Shown in pieces: positions 41,516 to 49,280 of a stretch of DNA of 64,000 nt (position 1 is the first letter of the stretch; every line of letters begins with the position of its first letter). The DNA is from GAS188 sp963794475 (GTDB lineage: Bacteria; Pseudomonadota; Alphaproteobacteria; Rhizobiales; Beijerinckiaceae). The position numbers were made by a program, and so were the translations under genes. The notes beneath the pieces were generated by a model, which worked only from the letters and a program-made list of their open reading frames with translations, was not told where the DNA came from and did not search any database. The stretch lies in assembly GCA_963794475.1 (NCBI GenBank), contig CAWCDW010000004.1:256734-320733 (forward strand), given 5' to 3'.

Positions 41516-42282
41516 CACAGCCGAACTAGATCATCATCGAAGGCATCGACATTCGCCAGGATCGTCGGGCAGCGGCGCTTCAAGGTGAGACGCAACTGCG
41601 CTCCCTGGACGCCCGCCCCTATCCCGGTGGAAGAATCGATTCCGGCCGTGCTTGCTGGAACTCCGGCGCCCACGCCCGCAATGCCCGAGGTCCCGGAAAC
41701 CGCACCGATCCCGGTGCCCACGCCGCCTCCCGTGCCATTGATTCCGGTGCCAATTCCACCGACTCCGCCTAACCCGATCCCGGCCCCACCGGAAGCGCCG
41801 ATGCCGAGCCCACCCGCACCGCCACCGCCGCTGACGCCCACGCCCCCGCCTCCCCCGCCGACGCCGGCACCGCCCGAGGCTCCAGCGCCAACGCCTCCGG
41901 CGCCGCCGCCCGCGCTCGCGCCTACACCACCGCCTCCACCCCCGACGCCTGCGCCGCCCGAGGCCCCAGCGCCCACGCCGCCACCACCGCCACCCGCGCT
42001 CGCACCGACGCCGCCGCCTCCACCGCCAACGCCGGCACCGCCCGAGGCTCCAGCGCCCACACCGCCGCCACCACCGCCAGCGCTCGCACCGACGCCTCCG
42101 CCTCCGCCGCCGACGCCCGCACCACCAGAGGCTCCAGCGCCCACGCCGCCACCCCCGCCGCCCGCGCTCGCACCCGCGCCAGCGCCAGCGCCGTAGGCCA
42201 CGGCGCCCGACGCCAGCAGCATCACAACGCTCAACGAGTACAATGCCGTCTTACTCTTCCTCAGCCTGACAGAATTTTTCAT
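41494..42282 (-). CDS. Exported glycine-rich repeat protein
   Basis: 262 residues. Signal segment ALYSLSVVMLLASGAVAYG, then about 180 residues composed mainly of Gly, Ala, Val and Ser in 28-residue repeats (an 11-residue GASAGGGGGGV unit plus a 17-residue GAGASGGAGVGGGGGGV unit, about four copies plus decayed ones). The end is quite different and looks folded: LRLTLKRRCPTILANVDAF, then DDDLVRLCQV. The two cysteines may form a disulfide. The ATG has GGGAGG six bases upstream. It is probably a surface or cell-envelope protein. The repeat could be structural; function is unknown. Confidence 0.75.
   Translation of the reverse strand: MKNSVRLRKSKTALYSLSVVMLLASGAVAYGAGAGAGASAGGGGGGVGAGASGGAGVGGGGGGVGASAGGGGGGVGAGASGGAGVGGGGGGVGASAGGGGGGVGAGASGGAGVGGGGGGVGASAGGGAGGVGAGASGGAGVGGGGGGVGVSGGGGAGGLGIGASGGAGIGLGGVGGIGTGINGTGGGVGTGIGAVSGTSGIAGVGAGVPASTAGIDSSTGIGAGVQGAQLRLTLKRRCPTILANVDAFDDDLVRLCQVARLR
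41839..42174. repeat. 84-bp coding tandem repeat
   Basis: About four consecutive 84-base units encode the 28-residue Gly-rich repeats of the protein at 41494-42282. Units differ by a few bases and preserve the frame. This is a protein-coding minisatellite and not a CRISPR array, because there are no unique spacers. Confidence 0.75.
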
Positions 42283-42754
42283 GATGTCCTCCCGGCGGAG
42301 ACAGCGATGTCGCTCCCGCGGGGCGCTCGCTTGGACTGTCAGCGAGTGCCCGCAATGCAACGATCGCTTGCCGCAACAGTTTCACCGGCGGGCCGGGAGG
42401 CCTATGCGGAATTGTTTTATAGTTTGCGAACGCTCAAAATATTTCACATAAATAGAAAGTAATTCTAAGTTTTATTCAGTTTCGCCGTCGGTTTTGATAT
42501 TTATAAATGCGCCAGGAAACAACGAAGGCCGGGTCGGCTTCTCACTGCTTCTTCGCCCAGCCTTTCTCGCGCTGAAGAAGGATGAGATCGAGGGACGGCG
42601 CCGCCCCCGTGATTGCAGTCAATAGGCAACAATAACGTCTATCGCAGTCCACCCCTGTCGCCGTATTTCCCTGTGGATATTCACTGAATTACATGTTGGC
42701 CAACCGGCGTCCACGCGGGTATATTGGACAAATACTTGGACAGAAAGCGCGCGC
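42283..42754. other. AT-richer intergenic region before the integrase
   Basis: 472 bases without a convincing gene. The stretch 42405-42510 is clearly AT-richer than its surroundings, as is common near integration sites. It probably holds the promoters of the glycine-rich protein and the integrase. I found no tRNA gene and could not match an attachment repeat to the right end of the element. Confidence 0.5.
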
Positions 42755-44098
42755 ATGGCCCGGGCAGTCCGCGACAAGAAGCTCGATTCGAAGGCAGCGC
42801 GCGCCAAGCTGCCAGTGCGGGGCAAGCCCCATTACCGCGCCATCTCGCAGGGGCTGCACATCGGCTTCCGAAAGGGCAAGCGCGGAGGCGTCTGGGTATT
42901 GCGGCGCTACGCTGGCGGCGAGCGCTACGAGGTCTCGACGATTGCCGCCGCGGACGACGATCACCGGGACGCCGACGGCATCGATGTCCTCACTTTCGAC
43001 CAGGCGGTGGCTCGGGCGAGAGAACATGCGGGCCATGCCGTTGAGCAGGCGCGCCTAGCAAACTTCGGCGCGCCGATCACGGTGTCGGCCGCCATCGATC
43101 AGTATTTGACCCAGCGCGAAAAGCGGGAAAGTTTCGGCAATAAACGCGACTTGCGCAGTCGCCTGACGCGACATGTCGGCAACGAGCTGGCGGAAAAGGA
43201 TCTCGCCGCACTCACCGACGAAGACCTCCGGGATTGGCGTTCGCAGCTGACGGCAAAGGCGGCGCATCGAAGGAATGGCGCATCCCTGTCCGAGACGACT
43301 ATCCGGCGCACGGTGGGCGACATGAAAGCGGCCCTGAATGCCGCGGCCGTCCGCTATCGCAAGCGCCTTCCTGCGACTATCGCCGGCGAAATCCGGAACG
43401 GCCTGAAAAACCCAAAGGGCTATCCCGCAGTGGCGCGCCCGGCGCAGGTGCTTCCCGAAGCGGACATTCGGGCGATCATTGATGCAGCTCGTCGCGTCGA
43501 TCAGGAGTGGGGATGGGGCGGCGATCTCGAGCGCCTGGTTGTGATGCTCGCGGCGACCGGGGCCCGTCTCAGCCAAGTCGCCCGGCTGACGGTCGGCGAC
43601 GTCCGACTCGAGCACCTCCAGGTCATGATGCCGACTAGCCGCAAGGGCAGCGTCGAAAAGGACATGCCGCATACCCGCGTTCGCATCGGCGCCGATGTCG
43701 CGGCAATCCTGAAGCCGTCAGTCGCCCGCCGGAAAGGCAGCGAGCCTTTGCTGTTGCGGCCGCGTTGGCGCCCGACGACGGGCTGGAGGAAATGGGAAAT
43801 CTATGATCGCGGTCCATGGCGCGCGGCAAACGAGCTCGCACGCCCCTGGGCAGCGATCATCGCCAAGGCCGGCTTATCAAAGGCCGTGGTGCCTTATGCG
43901 CTGCGGCACAGCTCGATCGTGCGTGGGCTGAAGGCTGGCCTGCCCGTGCGGCTCGTGGCCGCCATGCACGACACTTCCTCGACCATGATCGAAAGGCACT
44001 ACAGCGTCTACATCACCGATGCCATGGACGAGCTGATGGCGAAAGCCATCGTGCCCCTCGTCACGGCGCCGGCGGCGCGGCGGAGGGCGGCGGGGTGA
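42755..44098 (+). CDS. int: Tyrosine recombinase integrase
   Basis: 447 residues. An N-terminal arm-binding and SAM-like region (VSAAIDQYLTQREKRESFG) is followed by the catalytic domain, with the first arginine in LAATGARLSQVARLTVGD, the second Arg-His pair in PYALRHSSIVRGL, the third histidine in MHDTSSTMIERHY and the tyrosine nucleophile in the same segment (YSVY). It catalyses insertion and excision of the element. The stop overlaps the next start (GTGA). The N-terminal 50 residues are very basic. Confidence 0.93.
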   Translation: MARAVRDKKLDSKAARAKLPVRGKPHYRAISQGLHIGFRKGKRGGVWVLRRYAGGERYEVSTIAAADDDHRDADGIDVLTFDQAVARAREHAGHAVEQARLANFGAPITVSAAIDQYLTQREKRESFGNKRDLRSRLTRHVGNELAEKDLAALTDEDLRDWRSQLTAKAAHRRNGASLSETTIRRTVGDMKAALNAAAVRYRKRLPATIAGEIRNGLKNPKGYPAVARPAQVLPEADIRAIIDAARRVDQEWGWGGDLERLVVMLAATGARLSQVARLTVGDVRLEHLQVMMPTSRKGSVEKDMPHTRVRIGADVAAILKPSVARRKGSEPLLLRPRWRPTTGWRKWEIYDRGPWRAANELARPWAAIIAKAGLSKAVVPYALRHSSIVRGLKAGLPVRLVAAMHDTSSTMIERHYSVYITDAMDELMAKAIVPLVTAPAARRRAAG

Positions 44099-44814
44099 GT
44101 GCGAATGAAGCCCACGGCTACACTGAACTCGATGTCCTGCCGGCGGCTGATTCCGCTCTCGACGCCCTGCTCCGCGAGATGGAGCCTCGCATGTATAGCC
44201 CCGAATTCGATGCGCTACTGCGCCAACTCGCAGGTTACGTCGAGAAGGCGGGCGGCGGTTTTCGTGGACTTAACGAGTTCCTCAAGGATTGCCTCCGCGA
44301 GGCCGCATATTATTACGTCACCCAGCGGTGCGCGGACGAATGGGACGAAAGAAATTCTAGCTGGCTTCACGAAATTGGCCCGCACTTCGAGCGCGCGGCT
44401 ATAATTCTGGCTGGAGTCGACCCTGCTTTTTTCGCAGCCTTAGACTGGGACGAGGCACGAGTCCTTTCCTTTTGTGAAGACCTCAAAACACTATCCTATG
44501 TAGCCTTTGGACTGGCCGGCGAGAAACGTCGAAAAGGCAGGCCTGGTATCTTTATAGATCCTGGCAAATACAACGTGGTTGTCCTGGTTGAGGCCCTAGC
44601 TCACACATGGGAGCTCACCTCTGGCCACCATTTCACCGTGCGCGATGGCGCTCAGTTCCTTGTGGCAGCCATAGCTTACATCGATCCCGCCGCTGCAGAC
44701 CTTCCTGTCATTGTGACCGCAATGCGCAGAATAGCCAAACGCGATCGCGCCCTTACGCGCCCACAACAGAAGCACATTGCGAAGCGAAAAAATAACTCGC
44801 AGAAAATCGCTTAA
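44095..44814 (+). CDS. Unknown protein carried by the mobile element
   Basis: 239 residues, GTG start overlapping the integrase stop and preceded by GGAGG at seven bases. The protein is mostly helical, acidic in the first half (LDVLPAADSALDALLREMEP; aromatic AAYYYVTQRCADEWDE) and very basic at the C-terminus (TRPQQKHIAKRKNNSQ). A central segment (VVVLVEALAHTWELTSGHHF, then TVRDGAQFLVAAIAYI) resembles short uncharacterised proteins near phage integrases. Codon use is more AT-rich than the neighbours, a sign of recent acquisition. It could be cargo, a regulator or a defence factor; sequence alone cannot tell. Confidence 0.7.
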   Translation: MSANEAHGYTELDVLPAADSALDALLREMEPRMYSPEFDALLRQLAGYVEKAGGGFRGLNEFLKDCLREAAYYYVTQRCADEWDERNSSWLHEIGPHFERAAIILAGVDPAFFAALDWDEARVLSFCEDLKTLSYVAFGLAGEKRRKGRPGIFIDPGKYNVVVLVEALAHTWELTSGHHFTVRDGAQFLVAAIAYIDPAAADLPVIVTAMRRIAKRDRALTRPQQKHIAKRKNNSQKIA

Positions 44815-44875
44815 AACCCGTCATTTTATCTAAAAAATCTTGATGCACCCCAGCGCAAACTGATGAATATGTATG

Positions 44876-44900
44876 CCCGTTGAATTTGAGTAACAACGGG
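44876..44900. promoter_or_regulatory. Inverted repeat overlapping the alpA ribosome-binding site
   Basis: Arms CCCGTTG and CAACGGG flank AATTTGAGTAA. The right arm runs directly into GGGAG, the ribosome-binding site of the AlpA-like gene (start at 44909). It could be an operator for autoregulation or an mRNA hairpin that limits translation. Confidence 0.45.
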
Positions 44901-44908
44901 AGCGTTTC

Positions 44909-45172
44909 ATGGACAGTAACGATCGGCTAGGCGGAAGCCGCACTGGCGGAGATCCCACGGCGACGGTGCTCACGATTGCGGGCTTCTGTGAAAAATACCG
45001 GATGAGCCGCCAGTCCTTCTACAATCTTGCAGCCATCGGGCGGGCGCCGGAAACCCTCGACATCGGCAGAACAAAGCGCATCACGCCTGACGCAGAGGCA
45101 AGGTGGGTCGACCGCATGCACCGAGAGCCGATCCGCACCGGAATTCTCCGCTCAGCGAAAACGGCGGCGTGA
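44909..45172 (+). CDS. AlpA-type helix-turn-helix regulator/excisionase
   Basis: 87 residues. The central segment, FCEKYRMSRQSFYNLAAIGR, followed by APETLDIGRTKRITPDAE, is the winged helix-turn-helix pattern of AlpA/excisionase-like proteins, which regulate integrase and excision in cryptic prophages and satellites. GGGAG lies six bases before the ATG. An inverted repeat overlaps the upstream region. It begins the replication gene run. Confidence 0.8.
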   Translation: MDSNDRLGGSRTGGDPTATVLTIAGFCEKYRMSRQSFYNLAAIGRAPETLDIGRTKRITPDAEARWVDRMHREPIRTGILRSAKTAA

Positions 45173-45178
45173 GCGCTC

Positions 45179-45577
45179 GTGTCCCTCGAATGCGAGAGGC
45201 CGCCCCCGCGTGATGCGGTAAGCGGCCCCAAGAAGTCTTGCTCCTCGCCAGAGCTCCCCACAGATAACTCGCCCGATGATACCAAGCAAGTCAGCTTGCG
45301 GCAGTCCGCGCAACTGAGCGTCATCCGCGGGCTTGTCGACGCTGCTTTGCAAGTGCTGCCCAAGGCCAAACTTGAGCTCGAAGGCGATCGCCTACTCATC
45401 GGCCCGTTCCCGATCGGAACCTTGCGGTCGGGCCTGACGATCGCCCTGCGCGATGAGGTGTCGCGCGCGCTCGATCCCTTCCCTCTCGAAAGAGCCGAAG
45501 AGGCATTGCACCTTGCATTGCAACTGATGGAAGAGCTCGGGGACGAGTTTGCCGATGGGGGTCCGAGGCCATGCTGA
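45179..45577 (+). CDS. Small acidic protein of the mobile element, unknown
   Basis: 132 residues, GTG start seven bases after the alpA stop. The N-terminal third is Pro/Ser-rich and probably disordered, then amphipathic helices (VIRGLVDAALQVLPKAKLEL; LERAEEALHLALQLMEELGD). It is strongly acidic toward the end. The stop is overlapped by the SSB-like gene start (ATGCTGA). No family recognised. Position suggests a replication accessory or regulator. Confidence 0.6.
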   Translation: MSLECERPPPRDAVSGPKKSCSSPELPTDNSPDDTKQVSLRQSAQLSVIRGLVDAALQVLPKAKLELEGDRLLIGPFPIGTLRSGLTIALRDEVSRALDPFPLERAEEALHLALQLMEELGDEFADGGPRPC

Positions 45578-45981
45578 ATGGCTTGATCGCCGGCACGATC
45601 TGGCGCGCGCCCGAAACGAAGGTCAGCAACGCCGGTAAGACCTTTGGCGTCGCAAGCGTCCGCGTTATGGCGAACGACACCACGATCTGGTTCCGGATTC
45701 TCACATTCTCGGAAACCGCAATCGCCGAGCTCATGTCGCTCAAAGATGGCGAAGGCATTGCGGCTTCTGGTAGTCTCAAGGTTGAGATTTACGACCGCGG
45801 CAGTGGTCCGCGTCTCAGCGATACCCTCTTCGCTGACCGTCTAATTAGCGCCAAGCGCCAGAAGCGTGAGCGCGATCAAGAGCGTCGTGATGCGCAACGC
45901 CGAGGACCGATCGATGCCTCCGAAGCGCAGCGTCCGATCGACAATGGATTGAACGACGACCTTCCGGAGGGATGGTCATGA
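45571..45981 (+). CDS. Single-stranded-DNA-binding-like protein (OB fold)
   Basis: 136 residues. The first 85 (LIAGTIWRAPETKVSNAGKT, FGVASVRV, then IWFRILTFSETAIAEL and GIAASGSLKVEIY) follow the strand pattern of SSB/OB-fold proteins, with the usual G.L....L....G..VA.....W motif spacing. The tail is highly charged, ending DLPEGWS, an acidic-hydrophobic tip like the protein-interaction tips of SSBs. It directly precedes and overlaps the primase-polymerase gene, fitting a replisome function. Confidence 0.75.
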   Translation: MLNGLIAGTIWRAPETKVSNAGKTFGVASVRVMANDTTIWFRILTFSETAIAELMSLKDGEGIAASGSLKVEIYDRGSGPRLSDTLFADRLISAKRQKRERDQERRDAQRRGPIDASEAQRPIDNGLNDDLPEGWS

Positions 45982-46826
45982 GCGCCCTTCTCGAGGGAGC
46001 GCTGGCCCTTGCCAGGCGTGGCCTGAAGGTGTTTCCCTTGCACACGGCCCTGCCGCTCGACGATGGCCGGTTCGTTTGCAGTTGCGGCCGCCTGAGATGC
46101 GATAGCCCGGCCAAACATCCGTCTCGGCTTGTGCGGGGAGGGTTTCACGGCGCCAGCCTTCTCGAGGATGTCATCTGCCAGTGGTGGCAGGGCGCACCGG
46201 CCGCCAACGTCGGGCTCGTCACCGGTGACGTGATCGTGCTCGATGTTGATCCGCGGAAAGGTGGCGATGGCAGCCTTGAGGATCTCGAAGGGCGTCATGG
46301 CGAATTGCCGCAGACGTGGCGCGTGCTGACAGGCGGCGGCGGTTTCCACGCCTATTTCGCTCCTCCGCCTGTCCGAATACCTTGCAGCACGGATCTGCTC
46401 GCCCCCGGGCTCGACATCAAAAGCGTCGGCGGCTACGTCGTCGCGCCGCCGAGCCTGCACATTTCCGGCCGCTGCTATGCCTGGTCCGTAGATCACCATC
46501 CGGACGAGACGCCGCTCGCGCCTATGCCCGTATGGATGACGCATGCGCTCACGGCGCCAGCTTCCGCAGGCACCGCGCATTCGCCGTCTGTCTGGCGCCA
46601 GCTCGTGTGCGACGGGGTTGCCGAAGGCTCTCGCAATGCCACCGTCGCAAAGCTCGCCGGCCATCTCTTTCGCCACTATGTCGACCCGATTGTCGCGCTC
46701 GAGCTTATCCAGGCCTTAAACATCGCGCGCTTCCGGCCCCCGCTTTCCAGCGAGGAGGTTGTCCGGACCGTCGGCTCCATCGCTCGCAGCGAACGCCGGC
46801 GACGGGAGGCGCGCGATGGGCATTGA
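45978..46826 (+). CDS. Bifunctional DNA primase/polymerase (Prim-Pol, AEP superfamily)
   Basis: 282 residues. The archaeo-eukaryotic primase-polymerase domain is visible: ALALARRGLKVFPLH, a zinc-like CSCGRLRC with AKHPSR, VGLVTGDVIVLDVDPRKGGD (catalytic aspartates) and GGGGFHAYF followed by LDIKSVGGYVVAPPS (conserved His and Lys/Gly residues). It synthesises primers, and probably extends them, for the element's replication. The ATG at 45978 has GGAGG seven bases upstream and overlaps the SSB stop. It overlaps the helicase start by 11 bp. Confidence 0.9.
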   Translation: MSALLEGALALARRGLKVFPLHTALPLDDGRFVCSCGRLRCDSPAKHPSRLVRGGFHGASLLEDVICQWWQGAPAANVGLVTGDVIVLDVDPRKGGDGSLEDLEGRHGELPQTWRVLTGGGGFHAYFAPPPVRIPCSTDLLAPGLDIKSVGGYVVAPPSLHISGRCYAWSVDHHPDETPLAPMPVWMTHALTAPASAGTAHSPSVWRQLVCDGVAEGSRNATVAKLAGHLFRHYVDPIVALELIQALNIARFRPPLSSEEVVRTVGSIARSERRRREARDGH

Positions 46827-48189
46827 AGACGTGATTCAGCTTGCTACGCGGCAGGCGTCACGCTCACAAAACGATGTTGTCACCGAAGATGCCGCGGCGC
46901 TTCGATTCGCCGAGCTGTTCGAGGGAAAGCTGAGATACTGCCACGACACGGGCGCCTGGTTTGAGTGGACCGGAACGCATTGGTCCCGAAACCGAACCGG
47001 GCTCGCCTTCCAATTTGCGCGGGAGCTCGCCCGCGATGTCGCGCGAAACGAGACCGCGAAGAAGCGCTATCTACTTGCCAAGACGGGATTCGCGGCGGGC
47101 GTCGAGAAATTCGCAAAAAGCGACCCTATATTCGCCGTCACCTCCGAATGTTGGGACACGGACCCATTGCTGCTCGGAACGCCTAACGGGACCGTCGACC
47201 TGCGCACCGGTCTCGTCCGCGAAGGCCGGCCGGAGGATAACATCACCAAGGTGTGCGCGGTTTCCCCGGCGAGCTCGATCGACTGTCCTCGGTTCATCAG
47301 GTTTATGGACGAGGTGACCGGTGGCGACCTCGAGCTAATCCGGTTCCTCCAACAATATTGCGGCTACGCTCTAACTGGCCTGACACGCGAGCATGCACTA
47401 GTCTTCATTCATGGCGGCGGCGGCGAGGGCAAGACAACTTTCGTGAACGCCATCTCAGGCGTGATGGGCGACTACGCGGTCACCGCCGCGATGGACACCT
47501 TCATCAGCGCTTACGGCGATCGCCACACCACCGATGTCGCGATGCTGCGCGGCGCTCGGCTGGTCACCGCGTCGGAAACCGAACATGGGCGCACTTGGGC
47601 CGAGGCACGGATCAAGGCGATGACCGGCGGCGACCCGATCACGGCTCGCTTCATGCACAAAAACAATTTCACCTTCACCCCGATCCTCAAGCTGCTGATC
47701 CTTGGCAATCATAAACCGGTGCTGCGCAACGTCGACGATGCAGCTAGGCGCCGCTTCAACATCGTGCCCTTCACCCGCAAGCCGGCCGAACCGGACGGGG
47801 AGCTCGAAGCAAAGCTGCGCGCCGAATGGCCAGGGGTTTTGCGATGGATGATCCGAGGTGCTCTCGATTGGCAGGAAATGGGACTTCTGCGCCCGAGCAC
47901 GGTCGTTGCGGCCACCGAGGAATATTTCTCCAACCAAGACCTGTTCAGGCAGTGGTTGGCCGAAGAGTGCGACGTAGAGATCGCGAACCTAAGCAAGTTC
48001 GAAATGGCGATGGATCTCTACAACTCATGGAGCGGCTTCGCGAAGCGGGCTGGAACTGAAGCCGGCAGCCTCGTGGCCTTCGGCGACCAAATGGTCCGCC
48101 TGGGCTTCGAAAAAAAGCGCAGCGGACGCGGGCAAACATACCGAGGCATCACGATCGCGAGGCGCGTGCAGGACCAGGGCAATGTGTAG
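46816..48189 (+). CDS. P4-type superfamily 3 helicase/primase C-terminal protein
   Basis: 457 residues. The D5-type N-terminal region (GKLRYCHDTGAWFEWTGTHW; NGTVDLRTG) is followed by the SF3 helicase core: Walker A HGGGGEGKTTFVNAISG near residue 205, Walker B region RGARLVTASETE, motif C LKLLILGNHKP and the arginine region DDAARRRFNIVPF. These proteins unwind the origin of satellite P4 and related plasmids. GGGAGG precedes the ATG. It is the partner of the upstream primase-polymerase, whose gene overlaps it. Confidence 0.93.
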   Translation: MGIEDVIQLATRQASRSQNDVVTEDAAALRFAELFEGKLRYCHDTGAWFEWTGTHWSRNRTGLAFQFARELARDVARNETAKKRYLLAKTGFAAGVEKFAKSDPIFAVTSECWDTDPLLLGTPNGTVDLRTGLVREGRPEDNITKVCAVSPASSIDCPRFIRFMDEVTGGDLELIRFLQQYCGYALTGLTREHALVFIHGGGGEGKTTFVNAISGVMGDYAVTAAMDTFISAYGDRHTTDVAMLRGARLVTASETEHGRTWAEARIKAMTGGDPITARFMHKNNFTFTPILKLLILGNHKPVLRNVDDAARRRFNIVPFTRKPAEPDGELEAKLRAEWPGVLRWMIRGALDWQEMGLLRPSTVVAATEEYFSNQDLFRQWLAEECDVEIANLSKFEMAMDLYNSWSGFAKRAGTEAGSLVAFGDQMVRLGFEKKRSGRGQTYRGITIARRVQDQGNV

Positions 48190-48192
48190 GGC

Positions 48193-48279
48193 TGCAGGGT
48201 CATGCACGGATTTCCCCTATCCTCCTTACAAGCGCGCGCATGTACAGCTGCAATTAAGGAATGTATGCACGACCCTGCA
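48193..48279. promoter_or_regulatory. Inverted 14-mer pair downstream of the helicase gene, candidate origin
   Basis: TGCAGGGTCATGCA at 48193-48206 and TGCACGACCCTGCA at 48266-48279 are inverted copies with 13 of 14 matches, 59 bases apart. The partial copy CCCTGCA follows at 48281. They start three bases after the helicase stop, in a 258-base non-coding gap whose sequence between the copies is AT-richer. Repeats beside a P4-type primase-helicase are the usual position of an initiator binding site. Confidence 0.5.
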
Positions 48280-48447
48280 TCCCTGCACTGGCCGACCATC
48301 CTACGGAACCATCCGGCGAAGGCCACCCGGTAGGGGGTATTCAAAGGGAGGGCCGCAAAAAGCTGTAGCCGCAGCCTCGCCACGCAGAGATTTTTTTTAG
48401 CCCTGCCATGAATTTCGTGGAAACCGCATAAGAAAAGGGAAAATTGG

Positions 48448-49026
48448 ATGGGCACGATCAAGCCGCCCTCGAGCCTTCGTTTCGGCGGCAAGCGCATTTT
48501 CCGCCAGATGGTAAAAGAAATGACCGATCAAGGGCTTGCGCCGGAGCAGCGCCTTGCCGAACTGGCAGACTACGCATTGTTGTGCGACGAGCAGAGCCGG
48601 CTACTTCGGGAGGGCAAAGGGGACATTCCACTGGCCACCAGAATAGCGCTGGGGAGGCGGATTTCCGGGCTGATTGCTCAAAAAACGAGCCTAAAAGCCC
48701 TCATTTTGAGGCCGCCGCCCGGAACGCCCCGTCTTGGCAAGAAAGAGCTCGCCATGCGGGCCGCGAGGGTCGCGAGCTCAGGACACCTTGCGCCGGGAGA
48801 GCCGCCGCGAGCGGTGCGGGAAGCAGAGCGGCAGCGGGAACTTCGGGAATGGGAGCGGCTCGCCGGCGGGGAACCCAAGCGCGAGCCCAGCGTCCTCGAG
48901 CGCTACCTCGCTCCCGAGCCCAGCAAATCGCCCGACATTTTGGACAGGTTGCTCGGCGATGATGATGCGCGCGTCCCCGACAAATGGGACCGCCTCCTCG
49001 GCGACGATAGCACCGAACCGAAATGA
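48448..49026 (+). CDS. Unknown protein, possibly related to small terminase subunits
   Basis: 192 residues. The first 90 are helical (PPSSLRFGGKRIFRQMVKEM; LADYALLCDEQSRLL) and loosely resemble P27-type small terminases. The second half is charged and contains two similar elements, ILDRLLGDDDARVPDKWDR and LLGDDSTEPK, with a related VLERYLAPEP just before. The ATG follows a gap and a T-rich stretch (48392-48399). If it is a terminase it would direct packaging of the element by a helper phage. This is a weak inference. Confidence 0.6.
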   Translation: MGTIKPPSSLRFGGKRIFRQMVKEMTDQGLAPEQRLAELADYALLCDEQSRLLREGKGDIPLATRIALGRRISGLIAQKTSLKALILRPPPGTPRLGKKELAMRAARVASSGHLAPGEPPRAVREAERQRELREWERLAGGEPKREPSVLERYLAPEPSKSPDILDRLLGDDDARVPDKWDRLLGDDSTEPK

Positions 49027-49280
49027 CCGATCGCCGCCTTATCGTCCGGCCGCACGTCGATGACGGCGACCTCTCGACGTCGGCAACGCTCGTCGCGATC
49101 GCCCATCCCGGCCGGCGCATCGAGCCCGACGAAGCTTTGTGGTGCGCGCGGTCGCCGATGAGCTGGCGCCTACCCGAAGCAAGCGATATCCGCAGGGTGA
49201 TGGCGATTGCCTCCTCACCTAATTTCAAGTTGGCGATCGAGAAGGAGAAGGCCTTAACCAGGGCAAGCATTGCGAAGTAG
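49023..49280 (+). CDS. Small protein at the right end of the mobile element, unknown
   Basis: 85 residues, start overlapping the previous stop (ATGA). Composition is ordinary (MTDRRLIVRPHVDDGDLSTS; EPDEALWCARSPMSWRLPEA), with a lysine-rich end. No family recognised. The overlap is the main support for coding. Confidence 0.55.
   Translation: MTDRRLIVRPHVDDGDLSTSATLVAIAHPGRRIEPDEALWCARSPMSWRLPEASDIRRVMAIASSPNFKLAIEKEKALTRASIAK

Larger units (their letters stand above)
42755..49280 (+). mobile_element. Integrated replicative element (phage-satellite or plasmid-like)
   Basis: A run of plus-strand genes with overlapping stops and starts: integrase, unknown protein, AlpA-type regulator, small acidic protein, SSB-like protein, primase-polymerase, P4-type helicase and two unknown proteins. 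This set matches phage satellites and integrated plasmids that replicate with their own primase-helicase. There are no recognisable structural, lysis or conjugation genes. The left limit is taken as the integrase start. The right limit is set at the last overlapping gene and could lie up to 900 bp farther. No direct repeats were found at the ends. Confidence 0.75.

Noticed and set aside
41839..42174. Regular repeats that could be taken for a CRISPR array
   Set aside because: The repeats are directly tandem, in frame, code for Gly-rich units and have no unique spacers.
42283..42754. tRNA gene or attachment repeat at the left side of the mobile element
   Set aside because: No cloverleaf-like sequence was found, and no stretch was seen to recur in 49281-50219.
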